A stretch of DNA of 64,000 bases, from the IMG/VR virus record IMGVR_UViG_3300029914_000002, positions 1 through 64,000 of that record. One strand, given 5' to 3'. Positions 1-7,576 of the stretch are shown in pieces (positions within the stretch are counted from its first letter, which is position 1; every line of letters starts with the position of its first letter). The notes below the pieces were generated by a model that saw nothing but the letters and a program-made list of their open reading frames with translations, was not told the origin of the DNA and did not search any database. Made by a program: the position numbers and the translations under genes. The DNA is from a virus.

Positions 1-321
1 TATGAGTATCCGTTTGAGTGTTTTAAATATAGTGTTTTATTGTTAATTATTTAGCATGTGTTACTTGTCAACCATCTCTTTATTAGTTAACTACGTACAA
101 CTCTCAATTTTAACTTGGGGATTAATTAAAACATAAGAAACAACTCCATAGTAGTTGATCAGAACAATCAACCACGTATGCTTTATTTTAGTCTATCCTA
201 ATTGATGACCCATACAATCAAATTTTATAACTATATAAATAACAAGACATTACTAATATTAAATAGATAAAGCGAATCAACATAAATATATATATTAAGA
301 TATCCAAACGGATACTCATAT
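1..321. repeat. Inverted-repeat-bounded noncoding segment
   Basis: Bases 1-16 (TATGAGTATCCGTTTG) are the exact reverse complement of bases 306-321. The interior has no convincing gene. It shows further pairing: GTTGAT/ATCAAC around 156-174, and AGCATGTG near 53 with CACGTATGCT near 172. A structured RNA closed by a 16-bp helix, or a DNA inverted repeat, would both fit. It abuts the broken 5' end of an RK-tag gene. The left arm starts at the window edge, so its full length is unknown. Confidence 0.4.
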
Positions 322-499
322 ATCTTTTTATGATGATTTTTTTAAAAAATATAACACGTATACGATAGTTCAAATTTTAAATAATGGTATTACATTTGGA
401 CTAGGAATTAAAGAGATAGGTGGTTATTACTCATCAAATTATTTCATAACTTTAAAAGAATATAGAAAATTAAAACTTCAAAAATTAGAATTGTTATGA
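299..499 (+). pseudogene. 5'-truncated RK-tag small protein
   Basis: An open frame without a start codon that ends in the shared C-terminal tail (ITLKEYRKLKLQKLELL). Upstream the frame closes at a TAA inside the inverted-repeat segment 1-321. The SH3/KOW-like N-terminal half seen in sister genes (MKxGDKVxC) is missing. It appears to have lost its 5' end where the inverted repeat begins. Its stop overlaps the next start as ATGA. Confidence 0.5.
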
Positions 500-743
500 T
501 AACTAATATAAATAAATATGATAAAGTAGTATATATTTTGGTCATGATGGTAAAATTAGTCAGTCTAAATTTATCTATGGTAATATTTATACAGTAACAG
601 GCTACTTTCGATCTTATATACCAGAATTGTCTTATATAACTACAGATGAAATAGAAAATTTTTATATTTATCTTAATTTTTTTATTACATTAAAAGAATA
701 TAGAAAATTAAAACTTCAAAAATTAGAATTATGTTTAGAGTAG
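496..743 (+). pseudogene. RK-tag small protein with a one-base frameshift
   Basis: The frame starts MITNINKYDKVVYI. After the T-run near 538-541 the sense continues in another frame (GHDGKISQSKF...) and ends in FITLKEYRKLKLQKLELCLE before TAG. Adding one T to the run (TTTT to TTTTT) restores a single ~82-residue protein. This is either a sequencing error or a real frameshift. The tail matches its neighbours. The stop is TAG and overlaps the next gene's start. Confidence 0.5.
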
Positions 744-940
744 GAGAAAAAATAGTTTATATAAAGCAATCATATACTGGACTTAAATTAGCATCAATTC
801 ATATTATAAAAGATATTAGATTTGATACTAGTATATCATTAGAAGATTCTTATAAAAATTGGTGGTTTTCATCCGAATGTTTTATATCACTATCTGAATA
901 TCGAAAACAAAAACTTAATGAATTAAAAAAAATATCATAA
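731..940 (+). CDS. Small RK-tag protein, KOW/SH3-like
   Basis: 69 residues. It starts MFRVGEKIVYIKQ, matching the xxGDKVVCI start of its sister genes, which suggests a small beta-barrel of the SH3/KOW type. It ends in the shared tail SEYRKQKLNELKK. It overlaps the upstream gene by 13 bases, so translation is probably coupled. Function is unknown. Confidence 0.75.
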   Translation: MFRVGEKIVYIKQSYTGLKLASIHIIKDIRFDTSISLEDSYKNWWFSSECFISLSEYRKQKLNELKKIS

Positions 941-966
941 TATTTTTTTATTCAAAATTAATTTCA

Positions 967-974
967 TATATTTG
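967..974 (+). promoter_or_regulatory. Possible Bacteroidetes -7 element
   Basis: TATATTTG fits the TAnnTTTG -7 consensus and lies 32 bases before the start codon at 1006. No good upstream TTTG is present at the right distance, so support is weak. Confidence 0.35.
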
Positions 975-1005
975 CACATTAAATGTTTAACTAAATAATT
1001 ATAAT

Positions 1006-2067
1006 ATGATAGATAAAAATATTTGTATACCTGGCAACATATTTGTTGTAAATAACAAAGTTTCAAAAGTAAATAATCAATATAATGATTATTATAATCA
1101 AAAAGACTCATTAGGATTAAATGCTTATATTCATATGAAAGATGGAATAGATTATTCTGGTTATAACATGATTGAAATTCCATCAGGTACAAAAATTGAA
1201 ATAATTAAATTTAAAAATGCAACAGCATTTTTTAAAATAATAAGTGAGCCTAATAATATTTATTCTGCATATTGGTCTCCATTTAAAGTTAAAGTTGATA
1301 AAATTGAAGGTCAAGAAATTAGTGAACCTGAAGTTATACCAACTAGATATAAAATCTTCTATAAAGGAAAAGCTCACAAGCCAAAATATTTCAATGATCT
1401 TGGTAAAGTTAAAGCATCATTACTTATTACAATTGGATATTATGAAAATCAATATGAAATGTTCCAAAAATATATTGATCGTAATCCAGAATTAGAAGAC
1501 TCACAAATTCCAGAATGGTGTCAATCTGCGAATGAAACATTTGATAGAGATGATTGTAAATATCTTGAAATTATGTCATACGTTAATGGTGATAACAAAC
1601 ATCCTATCAAATTTGATTTTGATATGCTTAAATATTATGATGATTCAATGAGATTGATTAATGTCACTGCTCAGTTTGGCAACGCAGCAAGAGAAGTATT
1701 CAAAAATGTAATGAATACAAAAGAATATTCTTATATGTTAGTTTATTATCCTTATGAATATCGTAATCCTAATAATTTTGATGTAAGTTATGGCTATAAA
1801 AGTAGTAATTTTGATTTTAGTGAATTGAAAGAAGATCAAAGAATTAAAGACATTTTAAAAGAATCTGGGATCAAAGGAACAAAAAAATCTACCAAATTTG
1901 GTAAAACTGCAATAGCTTTTAAAACTCTTGATGATCTTAAACAAGTTATGTTAAGGCTAGAACCAAAAGAATATTTTATTCTTGATTGTGACGGTGATCA
2001 ATTAATTGAAAAAAATACAAGATTTATTAAATTAATTATGCTTCAAGAAGAAAATTTTGATGAATAA
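1006..2067 (+). CDS. Phage protein of unknown function, 353 aa
   Basis: One of the longer proteins in the left part and not an obvious member of either small-protein family. It is soluble, with no signal peptide or membrane segment. Residues 30-110 are beta-rich. The C-terminal part carries Lys/Glu-rich helices and the strand-like YFILDCDGDQLI near residues 325-335. It begins after a possible -7 element and is followed three bases later by an RK-tag gene. I do not recognise a family. Confidence 0.85.
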   Translation: MIDKNICIPGNIFVVNNKVSKVNNQYNDYYNQKDSLGLNAYIHMKDGIDYSGYNMIEIPSGTKIEIIKFKNATAFFKIISEPNNIYSAYWSPFKVKVDKIEGQEISEPEVIPTRYKIFYKGKAHKPKYFNDLGKVKASLLITIGYYENQYEMFQKYIDRNPELEDSQIPEWCQSANETFDRDDCKYLEIMSYVNGDNKHPIKFDFDMLKYYDDSMRLINVTAQFGNAAREVFKNVMNTKEYSYMLVYYPYEYRNPNNFDVSYGYKSSNFDFSELKEDQRIKDILKESGIKGTKKSTKFGKTAIAFKTLDDLKQVMLRLEPKEYFILDCDGDQLIEKNTRFIKLIMLQEENFDE

Positions 2068-2070
2068 TAT

Positions 2071-2373
2071 ATGAAAATAGGAGATAAAATATTTTGCTTA
2101 GATTATCAAATATATTCGGATTATAATGACGATATTAAATATAAAGGAGGATTATTAAAAAAAAATACAGAATATACAATCTATGGTATTTTTTTAGAAT
2201 TTAGTGATTATTCTGAAAAATGGGTAGCAGAAACTCCTAAGATAGATGATAATAATTGTCAAATATATTTTGAATTAATTGAACTTGATGAGTTGATGTT
2301 TAATAAATGTAGATTTTTAACTAATAATGAATATAGAAAACTTAAGTTGCAGAAAATATATGAAAGTAGGTGA
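2071..2373 (+). CDS. Small RK-tag protein, KOW/SH3-like
   Basis: 100 residues. The start MKIGDKIFCLDYQ is the SH3/KOW-like motif of the family. The tail is NNEYRKLKLQKIYESR. The stop TGA overlaps the next gene by 14 bases. It is the first of three consecutive tagged genes (2071-2783), probably one translationally coupled run. Function unknown. Confidence 0.75.
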   Translation: MKIGDKIFCLDYQIYSDYNDDIKYKGGLLKKNTEYTIYGIFLEFSDYSEKWVAETPKIDDNNCQIYFELIELDELMFNKCRFLTNNEYRKLKLQKIYESR

Positions 2374-2593
2374 TAAAGTAATTTTTCATAGTAATCATTA
2401 TTATAGAGATTTAATAGAAGGTTACACATATACAATATCTGAAATTAATAGAATAGATGATGCTTATATTGAAATACCTAACGAAGATTATATTATAGTA
2501 TTATTAGAAAATACTTACGTTTTTTTATCAGATTTTATAACTATAAAAGAATATCGAAAACTTAAATTGAAAGAAATAGATGAAAGTAGGTGA
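2360..2593 (+). CDS. Small RK-tag protein, KOW/SH3-like
   Basis: 77 residues from MKVGDKVIFHSNH to IKEYRKLKLKEIDESR. I chose the ATG at 2360 rather than an upstream in-frame start because MKVGDKV is where every sister protein begins. It overlaps both neighbours by 14 bases, and the overlap sequence ATGAAAGTAGGTGATAAAG is repeated at both ends, which points to tandem duplication. Confidence 0.75.
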   Translation: MKVGDKVIFHSNHYYRDLIEGYTYTISEINRIDDAYIEIPNEDYIIVLLENTYVFLSDFITIKEYRKLKLKEIDESR

Positions 2594-2783
2594 TAAAGTT
2601 GTATGTATTGATAATTATAATTATACATATAAAATTTCATTAGATAAAATTTTAACAATAAAATTCAATAATAATTCTTATATGAAATTTGATGAAATCG
2701 ATTATAGATATTCAAGTAATAGATTTATAACTATAAAAGAATATAGAAAACGTAAATTAAAAAAATTAAAAAACTTATACTAA
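2580..2783 (+). CDS. Small RK-tag protein, KOW/SH3-like
   Basis: 67 residues from MKVGDKVVCIDNYNY to FITIKEYRKRKLKKLKNLY. It ends the three-gene run. Here no gene start overlaps the tail, yet the tail is kept. That argues that the tail is selected as protein and not only as the leader of the next gene. Confidence 0.75.
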   Translation: MKVGDKVVCIDNYNYTYKISLDKILTIKFNNNSYMKFDEIDYRYSSNRFITIKEYRKRKLKKLKNLY

Positions 2784-2785
2784 TA

Positions 2786-2817
2786 TTTGGTAGTTATAAA
2801 AAAATATATTATCTTTA
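2786..2817 (+). promoter_or_regulatory. Bacteroidetes-type promoter
   Basis: TTTG at 2786-2789, 20 nt, then TATCTTTA at 2810-2817, close to the TTTG-N19/20-TAnnTTTG pattern. It sits just upstream of the LOG-family gene at 2822, which would leave almost no 5' leader. Confidence 0.6.
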
Positions 2818-2821
2818 TAAT

Positions 2822-3346
2822 ATGACAGAAAACAAACAAATAAATAAAAATGTAACTTTTTTTGGAGGTGCTATTAATGATAGAACTACTTCTAAATATA
2901 GTGATAGTGTTTTAATTGGAAACTTTTTAGCTTCAAATGGGTATATAATTAAAAATGGAGGATATAGTGGATTAATGGAAGCTGTTTCTAAGGGAGCTAA
3001 TGAAGCAGAAGGTACAATAATTGGTTATACTTGTTTATCTATTGGCTGTGCAAGAGGAAATGAATATTTAACAGAAACAGTTCCTTGTATTGACATCTAT
3101 CAAAGATTGAGATTATTAATATCTGATAGTGAAATTTTTATAGTCCAAATAGGTGGAATTGGTACATTATCTGAAGTGTTTCTTCTATTAGATGGCATAA
3201 GAAAATTAAAAGTAAAACCAAGAATATTTTTATTTGGACCTGAATGGAACAATTTATTTAATAATTTAACTGACTTTATGTCACCTGATCAAATAAAAAT
3301 GATCACATTTTGTCAGGATTTTGAAGAATTTATAAAAGTTTTTTAA
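2822..3346 (+). CDS. LOG-family (SLOG/Rossmann) nucleotide-binding protein
   Basis: 174 residues matching the TIGR00730/LOG-like fold. A first strand VTFFGGA is followed by NGGYSGLMEAVSKGANEAEG (the family's GGxxGLMxxxxxGA region), and then IGGIGTLSEVF, the counterpart of the catalytic PGGxGTxxE motif. The family's first Pro is Ile here. LOG enzymes release bases from nucleoside monophosphates, and SLOG relatives bind NAD-like nucleotides. The motif change leaves activity uncertain. The other nucleotide and NAD enzymes in the window make a nucleotide role plausible. Confidence 0.8.
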   Translation: MTENKQINKNVTFFGGAINDRTTSKYSDSVLIGNFLASNGYIIKNGGYSGLMEAVSKGANEAEGTIIGYTCLSIGCARGNEYLTETVPCIDIYQRLRLLISDSEIFIVQIGGIGTLSEVFLLLDGIRKLKVKPRIFLFGPEWNNLFNNLTDFMSPDQIKMITFCQDFEEFIKVF

Positions 3347-3391
3347 ATTTATTTAGTTGGTATCATATTTGTAATATTAAAAAAAATATAA

Positions 3392-3721
3392 ATGACTGTA
3401 TTTTATACATATTTATTTGGTGTGATAGTAGTATTTATTCTAATTATAAATATTCATATATTAGATGAAAAAACAAAATATAAAGATGATGATAGAGATT
3501 TATCTATAAAATACTATATATTATTTTATATTTTTAATATATTTTGTTATTTATTTTTAAATGTAATACGTGAAAAAAGAAAAATAAATTATTATAAATA
3601 TTATATAAAATGTTTTGATGATAATAGAATATATTTTGAATTATCATTTAGTTTAGAAATTGAAATCAAAAAAAGAAATAAAATAATTAGATATTTAAAA
3701 ATTAAACAATTAAAAAAATAA
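3392..3721 (+). CDS. Two-pass membrane protein, paralogue of the next gene
   Basis: 109 residues. Membrane segments lie near residues 3-25 and 43-62, separated by a charged loop containing LDEKTKYKDDDRDLS. The C-terminal part is Tyr/Lys-rich and ends RYLKIKQLKK, a relative of the RK tag. It is about 45% identical by eye to the gene at 3741, indicating tandem duplication. Probably sits in the host inner membrane. Function unknown. Confidence 0.75.
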   Translation: MTVFYTYLFGVIVVFILIINIHILDEKTKYKDDDRDLSIKYYILFYIFNIFCYLFLNVIREKRKINYYKYYIKCFDDNRIYFELSFSLEIEIKKRNKIIRYLKIKQLKK

Positions 3722-3740
3722 TCATTATATAAACTTAAAT

Positions 3741-4106
3741 ATGATAATAGCAGTAAAAGTGTATCAAATTATTTTATTTATGATATTAATTGCAATTATT
3801 TATAAAATTGTTCTGGTATTAGATGAAAAAACAAAATTTCCTGATGATCATAGAAAAATATCTTTTAAATATTCTATATTTTTTTATATTTTTAATGCTT
3901 TTTGCTTTCTATTTTTAAATACTATAAGAGAAAATAGAAAAAATGATTATTATAAATATTACGTAAAATATTATAAAAAATATAAAAAATCACTTGATTT
4001 TTTAACTAAATATTCTATATATGATGATTGTAATGCAATAAATTATAATATTAAAACTTATAATAAAATACTTAGATATTTAAAAATTAAACAATTAAAA
4101 AAATAA
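3741..4106 (+). CDS. Two-pass membrane protein, paralogue of the previous gene
   Basis: 121 residues with membrane segments near 8-28 and 48-64. The loop LDEKTKFPDDHRKIS and the tail ILRYLKIKQLKK match the upstream paralogue. The nucleotide stretch after both stops (taatcattatataaac) is also duplicated, so the copied unit included the intergenic spacer. Confidence 0.75.
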   Translation: MIIAVKVYQIILFMILIAIIYKIVLVLDEKTKFPDDHRKISFKYSIFFYIFNAFCFLFLNTIRENRKNDYYKYYVKYYKKYKKSLDFLTKYSIYDDCNAINYNIKTYNKILRYLKIKQLKK

Positions 4107-4165
4107 TCATTATATAAACCCAAACATGACAATATTGTTATGCTTAACAAAAAAAAAAGAAAATT

Positions 4166-4267
4166 ATGAAACATCAACATTAGGTTTTATCATTTGATAG
4201 AGGTTCACCTTTTATTATTTTTAATCAATTAGTATTTAAAAAAATTAATAATTTAATAAAAAAATAA
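4166..4267 (+). CDS. Possible 33-residue protein with in-frame TAG
   Basis: ATG AAA CAT CAA CAT is followed by TAG (4181-4183) and then 27 sense codons to TAA (VLSFDRGSPFIIF...NLIKK). It is read as one gene only if the amber codon is suppressed, as the CUA tRNA gene at 4949 would allow. It is very short, so it could be chance. Confidence 0.3.
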
Positions 4268-4274
4268 TAAAAAT

Positions 4275-4598
4275 ATGAAAACTACAATAAAAAATGATAT
4301 AAAAAAACTGGCGGAGAATCAATCAAATCTCAGAAATCAAAGAAAAACTATTCACATTAAAGGTGAAAGAGTAATGGAATCATGGAAAGCAGATTATTTA
4401 CATTCTGAAAACAGACATGAATTAAGAATGTTATATGCAGCTTATGCAGTATTAAAAGGTAAAATATTTGAAGAAATTGAACCTAAAAATAAACCAGATA
4501 AATTGCCTTTATCATATTACAAAAATTCAATTGATAAATTAGTTGAAAAATATAATGTGATAGAAGAAATTAAAGATGAATCATTAGCATCTATTTAA
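4275..4598 (+). CDS. Conserved phage protein, unknown function
   Basis: 107 residues, basic and helical at the N-terminus (KKLAENQSNLRNQRKTIHIKG) followed by ELRMLYAAYAVLKGKIFEEIE. The pattern of a 'QxxLRNQRKT' helix and a later 'LRxLxxAYxxLRGK' helix is familiar from hypothetical proteins of Bacteroidetes phages, but I know no function. One base separates it from the PTH2-like gene, so the two are probably co-transcribed. Confidence 0.75.
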   Translation: MKTTIKNDIKKLAENQSNLRNQRKTIHIKGERVMESWKADYLHSENRHELRMLYAAYAVLKGKIFEEIEPKNKPDKLPLSYYKNSIDKLVEKYNVIEEIKDESLASI

Positions 4599-4599
4599 T

Positions 4600-4926
4600 A
4601 TGATAATGAAAAACGTCAAAGATGATTTAGAAAAAGATAAATTATTTATATTAATTGACAACAAGCTTGATGTTACTTATGGAGGAGTTCAAGGTGCTCA
4701 CGCTTCATGCCAATGGTTACTTGATCATAAATAGGTGCAAACCTGGAATAATCAATACTTAATTTTTCTATCTGCAGAACTTGAAAAATGGATATTTAAG
4801 TTAACTCTTAAAAATATAGATTTCACAGTGTTCTATGAACCTGATTTAGATAATAAACCAACTGCATTAGCAGTACATGGCAATGATTCTCTATTTCGTA
4901 ATTTAAAACTTTGGGGTGCTTTATAA
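4600..4926 (+). CDS. PTH2-like peptidyl-tRNA hydrolase with in-frame TAG (codon 45)
   Basis: Reading from ATG 4600 gives FILIDNKLDVTYGGVQGAHA, matching the start of the PTH2 family (a hydrophobic strand, then a Gly/Ala helix carrying the HA pair). After HK comes TAG at 4732-4734, then the same frame continues for 63 codons (VQTWNNQYLIFLSAELEKW...YEPDLDNKPTALAV), again PTH2-like. PTH2 enzymes free tRNA from stalled peptidyl-tRNA. Only readthrough of TAG gives a full protein of 108 residues. The CUA-anticodon tRNA starts 22 bases after the stop. The alternative is a gene broken by a nonsense mutation, or a separate GTG start at 4735. Confidence 0.65.
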
Positions 4927-4938
4927 GCACCCCGATTT
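4913..4938 (+). terminator. Hairpin terminator overlapping the PTH2-like stop codon
   Basis: GGGGTGCTT (4913-4921) pairs with AAGCACCCC (4925-4933), followed by GATTTT. The stop codon is inside the loop. Confidence 0.6.
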
Positions 4939-4948
4939 TAATAAAAAT

Positions 4949-5019
4949 GCTCATTTAGTCCAGTGATAGGGCGGTAGCCTCTAAAACTACCTACATCGGT
5001 TTGAATCCGATAGTGAGCA
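4949..5019 (+). tRNA. tRNA with CUA anticodon (amber suppressor)
   Basis: Acceptor GCTCATT pairs with AGTGAGC (one G-U). The D stem is GTCC/GGGC. The anticodon stem is GTAGC/ACTAC (C-A at the loop end) with loop CTCTAAA, so U33, anticodon CUA, A37. The T stem is ATCGG/CCGAT with loop TTTGAAT (C56 is U). The discriminator is A. CCA is not encoded, so a CCA-adding enzyme is needed, and a phage-encoded one lies at 38270. CUA reads UAG. An alternative 9-nt loop with anticodon AAA is less likely because it breaks the U33 rule. Confidence 0.7.
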
Positions 5020-5052
5020 CAAATATATTTTTCATAAGGTATATTTATTTTT

Positions 5053-5085
5053 AAAAGGATTGAAATTCATTTCAATCCTTTTTTT
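5053..5085 (+). terminator. Rho-independent terminator after the CUA tRNA
   Basis: AAAAGGATTGAAATTCATTT pairs back on itself (AAAGGATTGAAAT with ATTTCAATCCTTT) and is followed by a T-run. It ends the PTH2-tRNA transcript. Confidence 0.8.
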
Positions 5086-5096
5086 ATGTATAAAAA

Positions 5097-5128
5097 TTTG
5101 CACATTCAAAATTTAATAGTTATATTTG
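5097..5128 (+). promoter_or_regulatory. Bacteroidetes-type promoter
   Basis: TTTG at 5097-5100, 20 nt, TATATTTG at 5121-5128. A near-perfect match placed just after a terminator, 25 bases before the ATG at 5153. It opens the long run of RK-tag genes from 5153 to 9742. Confidence 0.75.
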
Positions 5129-5152
5129 TATCTTATTTTAAAACTTATAAAA

Positions 5153-5578
5153 ATGATTGTAAATATTGTAAATTATGTAATGAGTAGTTCATATATATCA
5201 TTAAATACTGATTATAATATTTTTTATAATAATAATGATTCTATTAAAATATTAGATTTTAATAAGATGCTTGATATTACTATATCAATGAAAATAAATA
5301 ATATAAATTTAGGTGGACTATTATGGTTCGTTAAAGAAATTCGTATGTATGAAATATGTCAATTAAAAGAATGTAAAGATTTTACTGATATGTTGAGAAT
5401 GATTGGTATAATAATTGGCACAAATACTATATCTATAAGTGATGAAATATATTCAATAAAAGGTTTAACTTTATTAGAATTAACTCACATAATTGATAAT
5501 AATCCTGATAATTCATTTCAGAAATTACGAACATATATTAGAAAGAAAAAACTTGAAAAAATAATGATAGATGCTTAA
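5153..5578 (+). CDS. RK-tag protein of unknown function
   Basis: 141 residues from MIVNIVNYVMSS. I chose ATG 5153 because the promoter's -7 box (5121-5128) overlaps any earlier start. It ends TYIRKKKLEKIMIDA. The body (GLLWFVKEIRMYEICQLKECKDFTDMLRMIG and LTLLELTHIIDNN) is helical and resembles the gene at 6780, so the two form a subfamily distinct from the KOW-like one. Confidence 0.75.
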   Translation: MIVNIVNYVMSSSYISLNTDYNIFYNNNDSIKILDFNKMLDITISMKINNINLGGLLWFVKEIRMYEICQLKECKDFTDMLRMIGIIIGTNTISISDEIYSIKGLTLLELTHIIDNNPDNSFQKLRTYIRKKKLEKIMIDA

Positions 5579-5825
5579 CGTTGGAGACAAAATTTATTTT
5601 ATTAAATCTTTATGATACAATATAGATTTACCATCAAATAAAGAATTAACAATCTTACATATATTTGATTGCCGTAATAATATTGTAATAGGAGGAGTTA
5701 CTACTGTAATTAGAATAAAAGAAGCTATAATTGTTGATGATTATTATTCAGAACAATTTTTATCATTGAAAGATTATAGAAAAGAAAAACTAAAAAAATT
5801 ATCAAATATATGCAAGCTTGGGTAA
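5571..5825 (+). pseudogene. RK-tag KOW-like gene interrupted by TGA
   Basis: Starts MLNVGDKIYFIKSL, then TGA at 5613-5615 (codon 15). The same frame then continues YNIDLPSNKELTILHIFDCR and ends SLKDYRKEKLKKLSNICKLG before TAA. TGA is a normal stop elsewhere in the window, so this is most simply a nonsense mutation or base error. A Trp at this position would be chemically reasonable. Confidence 0.55.
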
Positions 5826-6064
5826 AAAAACATAATTCAACATTTTATTGTATTGATAACTATATAAAAAAAGATAATAAAAATTATAATCTTAAATCTT
5901 ATAAAATGGGTACATCTTTTGATAAATATACTAATTTTAGAATAATATACTATGATAGTAATATATCAAGACAAGTTTTTTTTTCAAATATAACATTATC
6001 TGCTAATGAATATAATAATTTTATAAGAAAAACAAAAATTGAAAAATTATCAAAATATGAATGA
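5810..6064 (+). CDS. RK-tag protein of unknown function
   Basis: 84 residues. It begins MQAWVKKHNSTFYCIDNYIKKDNKNY and ends NFIRKTKIEKLSKYE. The middle is beta-rich with alternating polar and aromatic residues. It is paralogous to the gene at 6057 (shared IDYIIKKDNEKYxxxSY pattern). It overlaps the upstream gene by 16 bases. Confidence 0.7.
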   Translation: MQAWVKKHNSTFYCIDNYIKKDNKNYNLKSYKMGTSFDKYTNFRIIYYDSNISRQVFFSNITLSANEYNNFIRKTKIEKLSKYE

Positions 6065-6320
6065 TTGGATAAATAAATGGATAGAAAGAAAAAATGAATT
6101 ACCATTATTTTTTGATTATATTATTAAAAAAGATAATGAAAAATATGAATTTTATTCATATATGAAATTAACAACTTATGAATTTAGCATAAAAGTTAAA
6201 TTGTCATATTATATTATAAATGTAGATACTATGTTTTCAGATGAAAAAGAAATATCATTTAATTCATTTAATAATTATCTTAGAAAAATTAAATTAGAAA
6301 AATTAAATGAAAATATCTAA
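6057..6320 (+). CDS. RK-tag protein, paralogue of the previous gene
   Basis: 87 residues from MNDWINKWIERKNELPLFF. I preferred ATG 6057 over an upstream TTG because it lines up with the paralogue's MQAWVKK start. The body contains DYIIKKDNEKYEFYSYMK. The tail is NYLRKIKLEKLNENI. Function unknown. Confidence 0.7.
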   Translation: MNDWINKWIERKNELPLFFDYIIKKDNEKYEFYSYMKLTTYEFSIKVKLSYYIINVDTMFSDEKEISFNSFNNYLRKIKLEKLNENI

Positions 6321-6594
6321 TTTTGAATTATTGATTTATGTTATAAATAACGTTGAACGTTTTTATATATCAGAAGGATATGTTATAGATCGTATATCAT
6401 ATAATATAATTAGAAATACATTATGTATAACTGTACGATATTTAATTAAAGTTGATTCTGAATTATGTACAAGTATTACAGTAAATGTTAATATTAGAGA
6501 TTATATTAGAGAAACTAGAAGAATAAAATTTAAGAAAATGAAAATAGATGAAAATAACAAAAAAGGATATGATGATTTATATATTGAATCATGA
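6307..6594 (+). CDS. Small protein with degenerate RK tag
   Basis: 95 residues, MKISNFELLIYVINNVERFYISEGYVIDRI. It carries RETRRIKFKKMK, a weak version of the tag, at residues 69-80, followed by 15 extra residues. The extension overlaps the start of the next gene at 6548, so it may be a run-on after loss of the original stop. Confidence 0.6.
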   Translation: MKISNFELLIYVINNVERFYISEGYVIDRISYNIIRNTLCITVRYLIKVDSELCTSITVNVNIRDYIRETRRIKFKKMKIDENNKKGYDDLYIES

Positions 6595-6783
6595 TGAAGA
6601 ATTTATTCTTAATAAAAAATATACTATTGACGATATAAAATATCATATATCAATAATGAAATTAATATTGATATTACATATTTAATAGCTGATAATAAAT
6701 ATAAACAATTTAATTATTATATTTATATTTTAGAATACGTAAAATATATAAGAAAATTTAAATTATCTAAAATAATATTATGA
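6548..6783 (+). pseudogene. RK-tag gene with a frameshift near 6655
   Basis: Frame one gives MKITKKDMMIYILNHDEEFI...DDIKYHIS. After about 6655 the sense continues in another frame as NNEINIDITYLIADNKYKQF and ends KYIRKFKLSKIIL at TGA 6781-6783. A single-base change rejoins the halves into one ~77-residue tagged protein. Confidence 0.5.
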
Positions 6784-7208
6784 TAAACGTAAAGTTATAT
6801 AATAAAGAATTATTTACTAAACATAATTTGTTTATTGAAGTCTGTATTCCTAATGATAAATATAATTCTATATCTCATTTATTTGATGTAATAATAAATA
6901 AATTAATAGAGTATAAAAATAGAGATGTTTATTTTGCTTCTATTCGTAGTTTAATAGGTATAATGCTAGTTGAAATGAAACATGTAGATGAATTGGAATT
7001 AGAAGATTTTTTTAGAATTTTTCAATATAGATTTGATGTGCTTGATAATAAAATAGATGTGTTTAATGGATGGTATCATTTTATAAATCAAGATATAGAA
7101 GATATTAAAGGAATAACTTTACATCAATTTAATATGATGATTAATGATGATAAATATATTAAAAAATATTTTAGAATGATTAAACTTCAAAAATTATCAA
7201 AATTATGA
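6780..7208 (+). CDS. RK-tag protein, paralogue of the 5153 gene
   Basis: 142 residues. ASIRSLIGIMLVEMKHVDELELEDFFRIF and GITLHQFNMMINDDKYIKKYF match the layout of the 5153 product (an iron-free helical body, then a 'GLTLxxxxxxIDxN' stretch). The tail is YFRMIKLQKLSKL. Start and stop overlap neighbours as ATGA. Function unknown. Confidence 0.75.
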   Translation: MINVKLYNKELFTKHNLFIEVCIPNDKYNSISHLFDVIINKLIEYKNRDVYFASIRSLIGIMLVEMKHVDELELEDFFRIFQYRFDVLDNKIDVFNGWYHFINQDIEDIKGITLHQFNMMINDDKYIKKYFRMIKLQKLSKL

Positions 7209-7576
7209 TAGTAGAATATTATAATATAGATTTTTCAATAAATTATCAATCTGAAGAAATAGATTCAAATAGAATATATAATATTATTAAAAATTATATA
7301 AATAATTATATAATGATATATAAAAATAATCCTCATATTTATGTAGGTAAGGATTGTTTTGATTTTATTTTATATTCCGATAAATTTCATCTTATTTCTT
7401 ACAAATCATCAAAACCTTATATCGGAATATTATATGACTGTTATCTTTATATAAACACAGATTTACAAGAAGGGGATTTTTATTTATCTAATAATAAAAT
7501 AGATTTTAAACAATATAATAGAAAATTAAAAATAGAAAAAATAAATAATTATTATAATGAAAATAGTAAAATTTAA
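7205..7576 (+). CDS. RK-tag protein of unknown function
   Basis: 123 residues, Tyr/Asn/Ile-rich, MIVEYYNIDFSINYQSEEID. It ends QYNRKLKIEKINNYYNENSKI, where the tag is followed by 11 extra residues that overlap the next gene's start at 7557. Confidence 0.65.
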   Translation: MIVEYYNIDFSINYQSEEIDSNRIYNIIKNYINNYIMIYKNNPHIYVGKDCFDFILYSDKFHLISYKSSKPYIGILYDCYLYINTDLQEGDFYLSNNKIDFKQYNRKLKIEKINNYYNENSKI

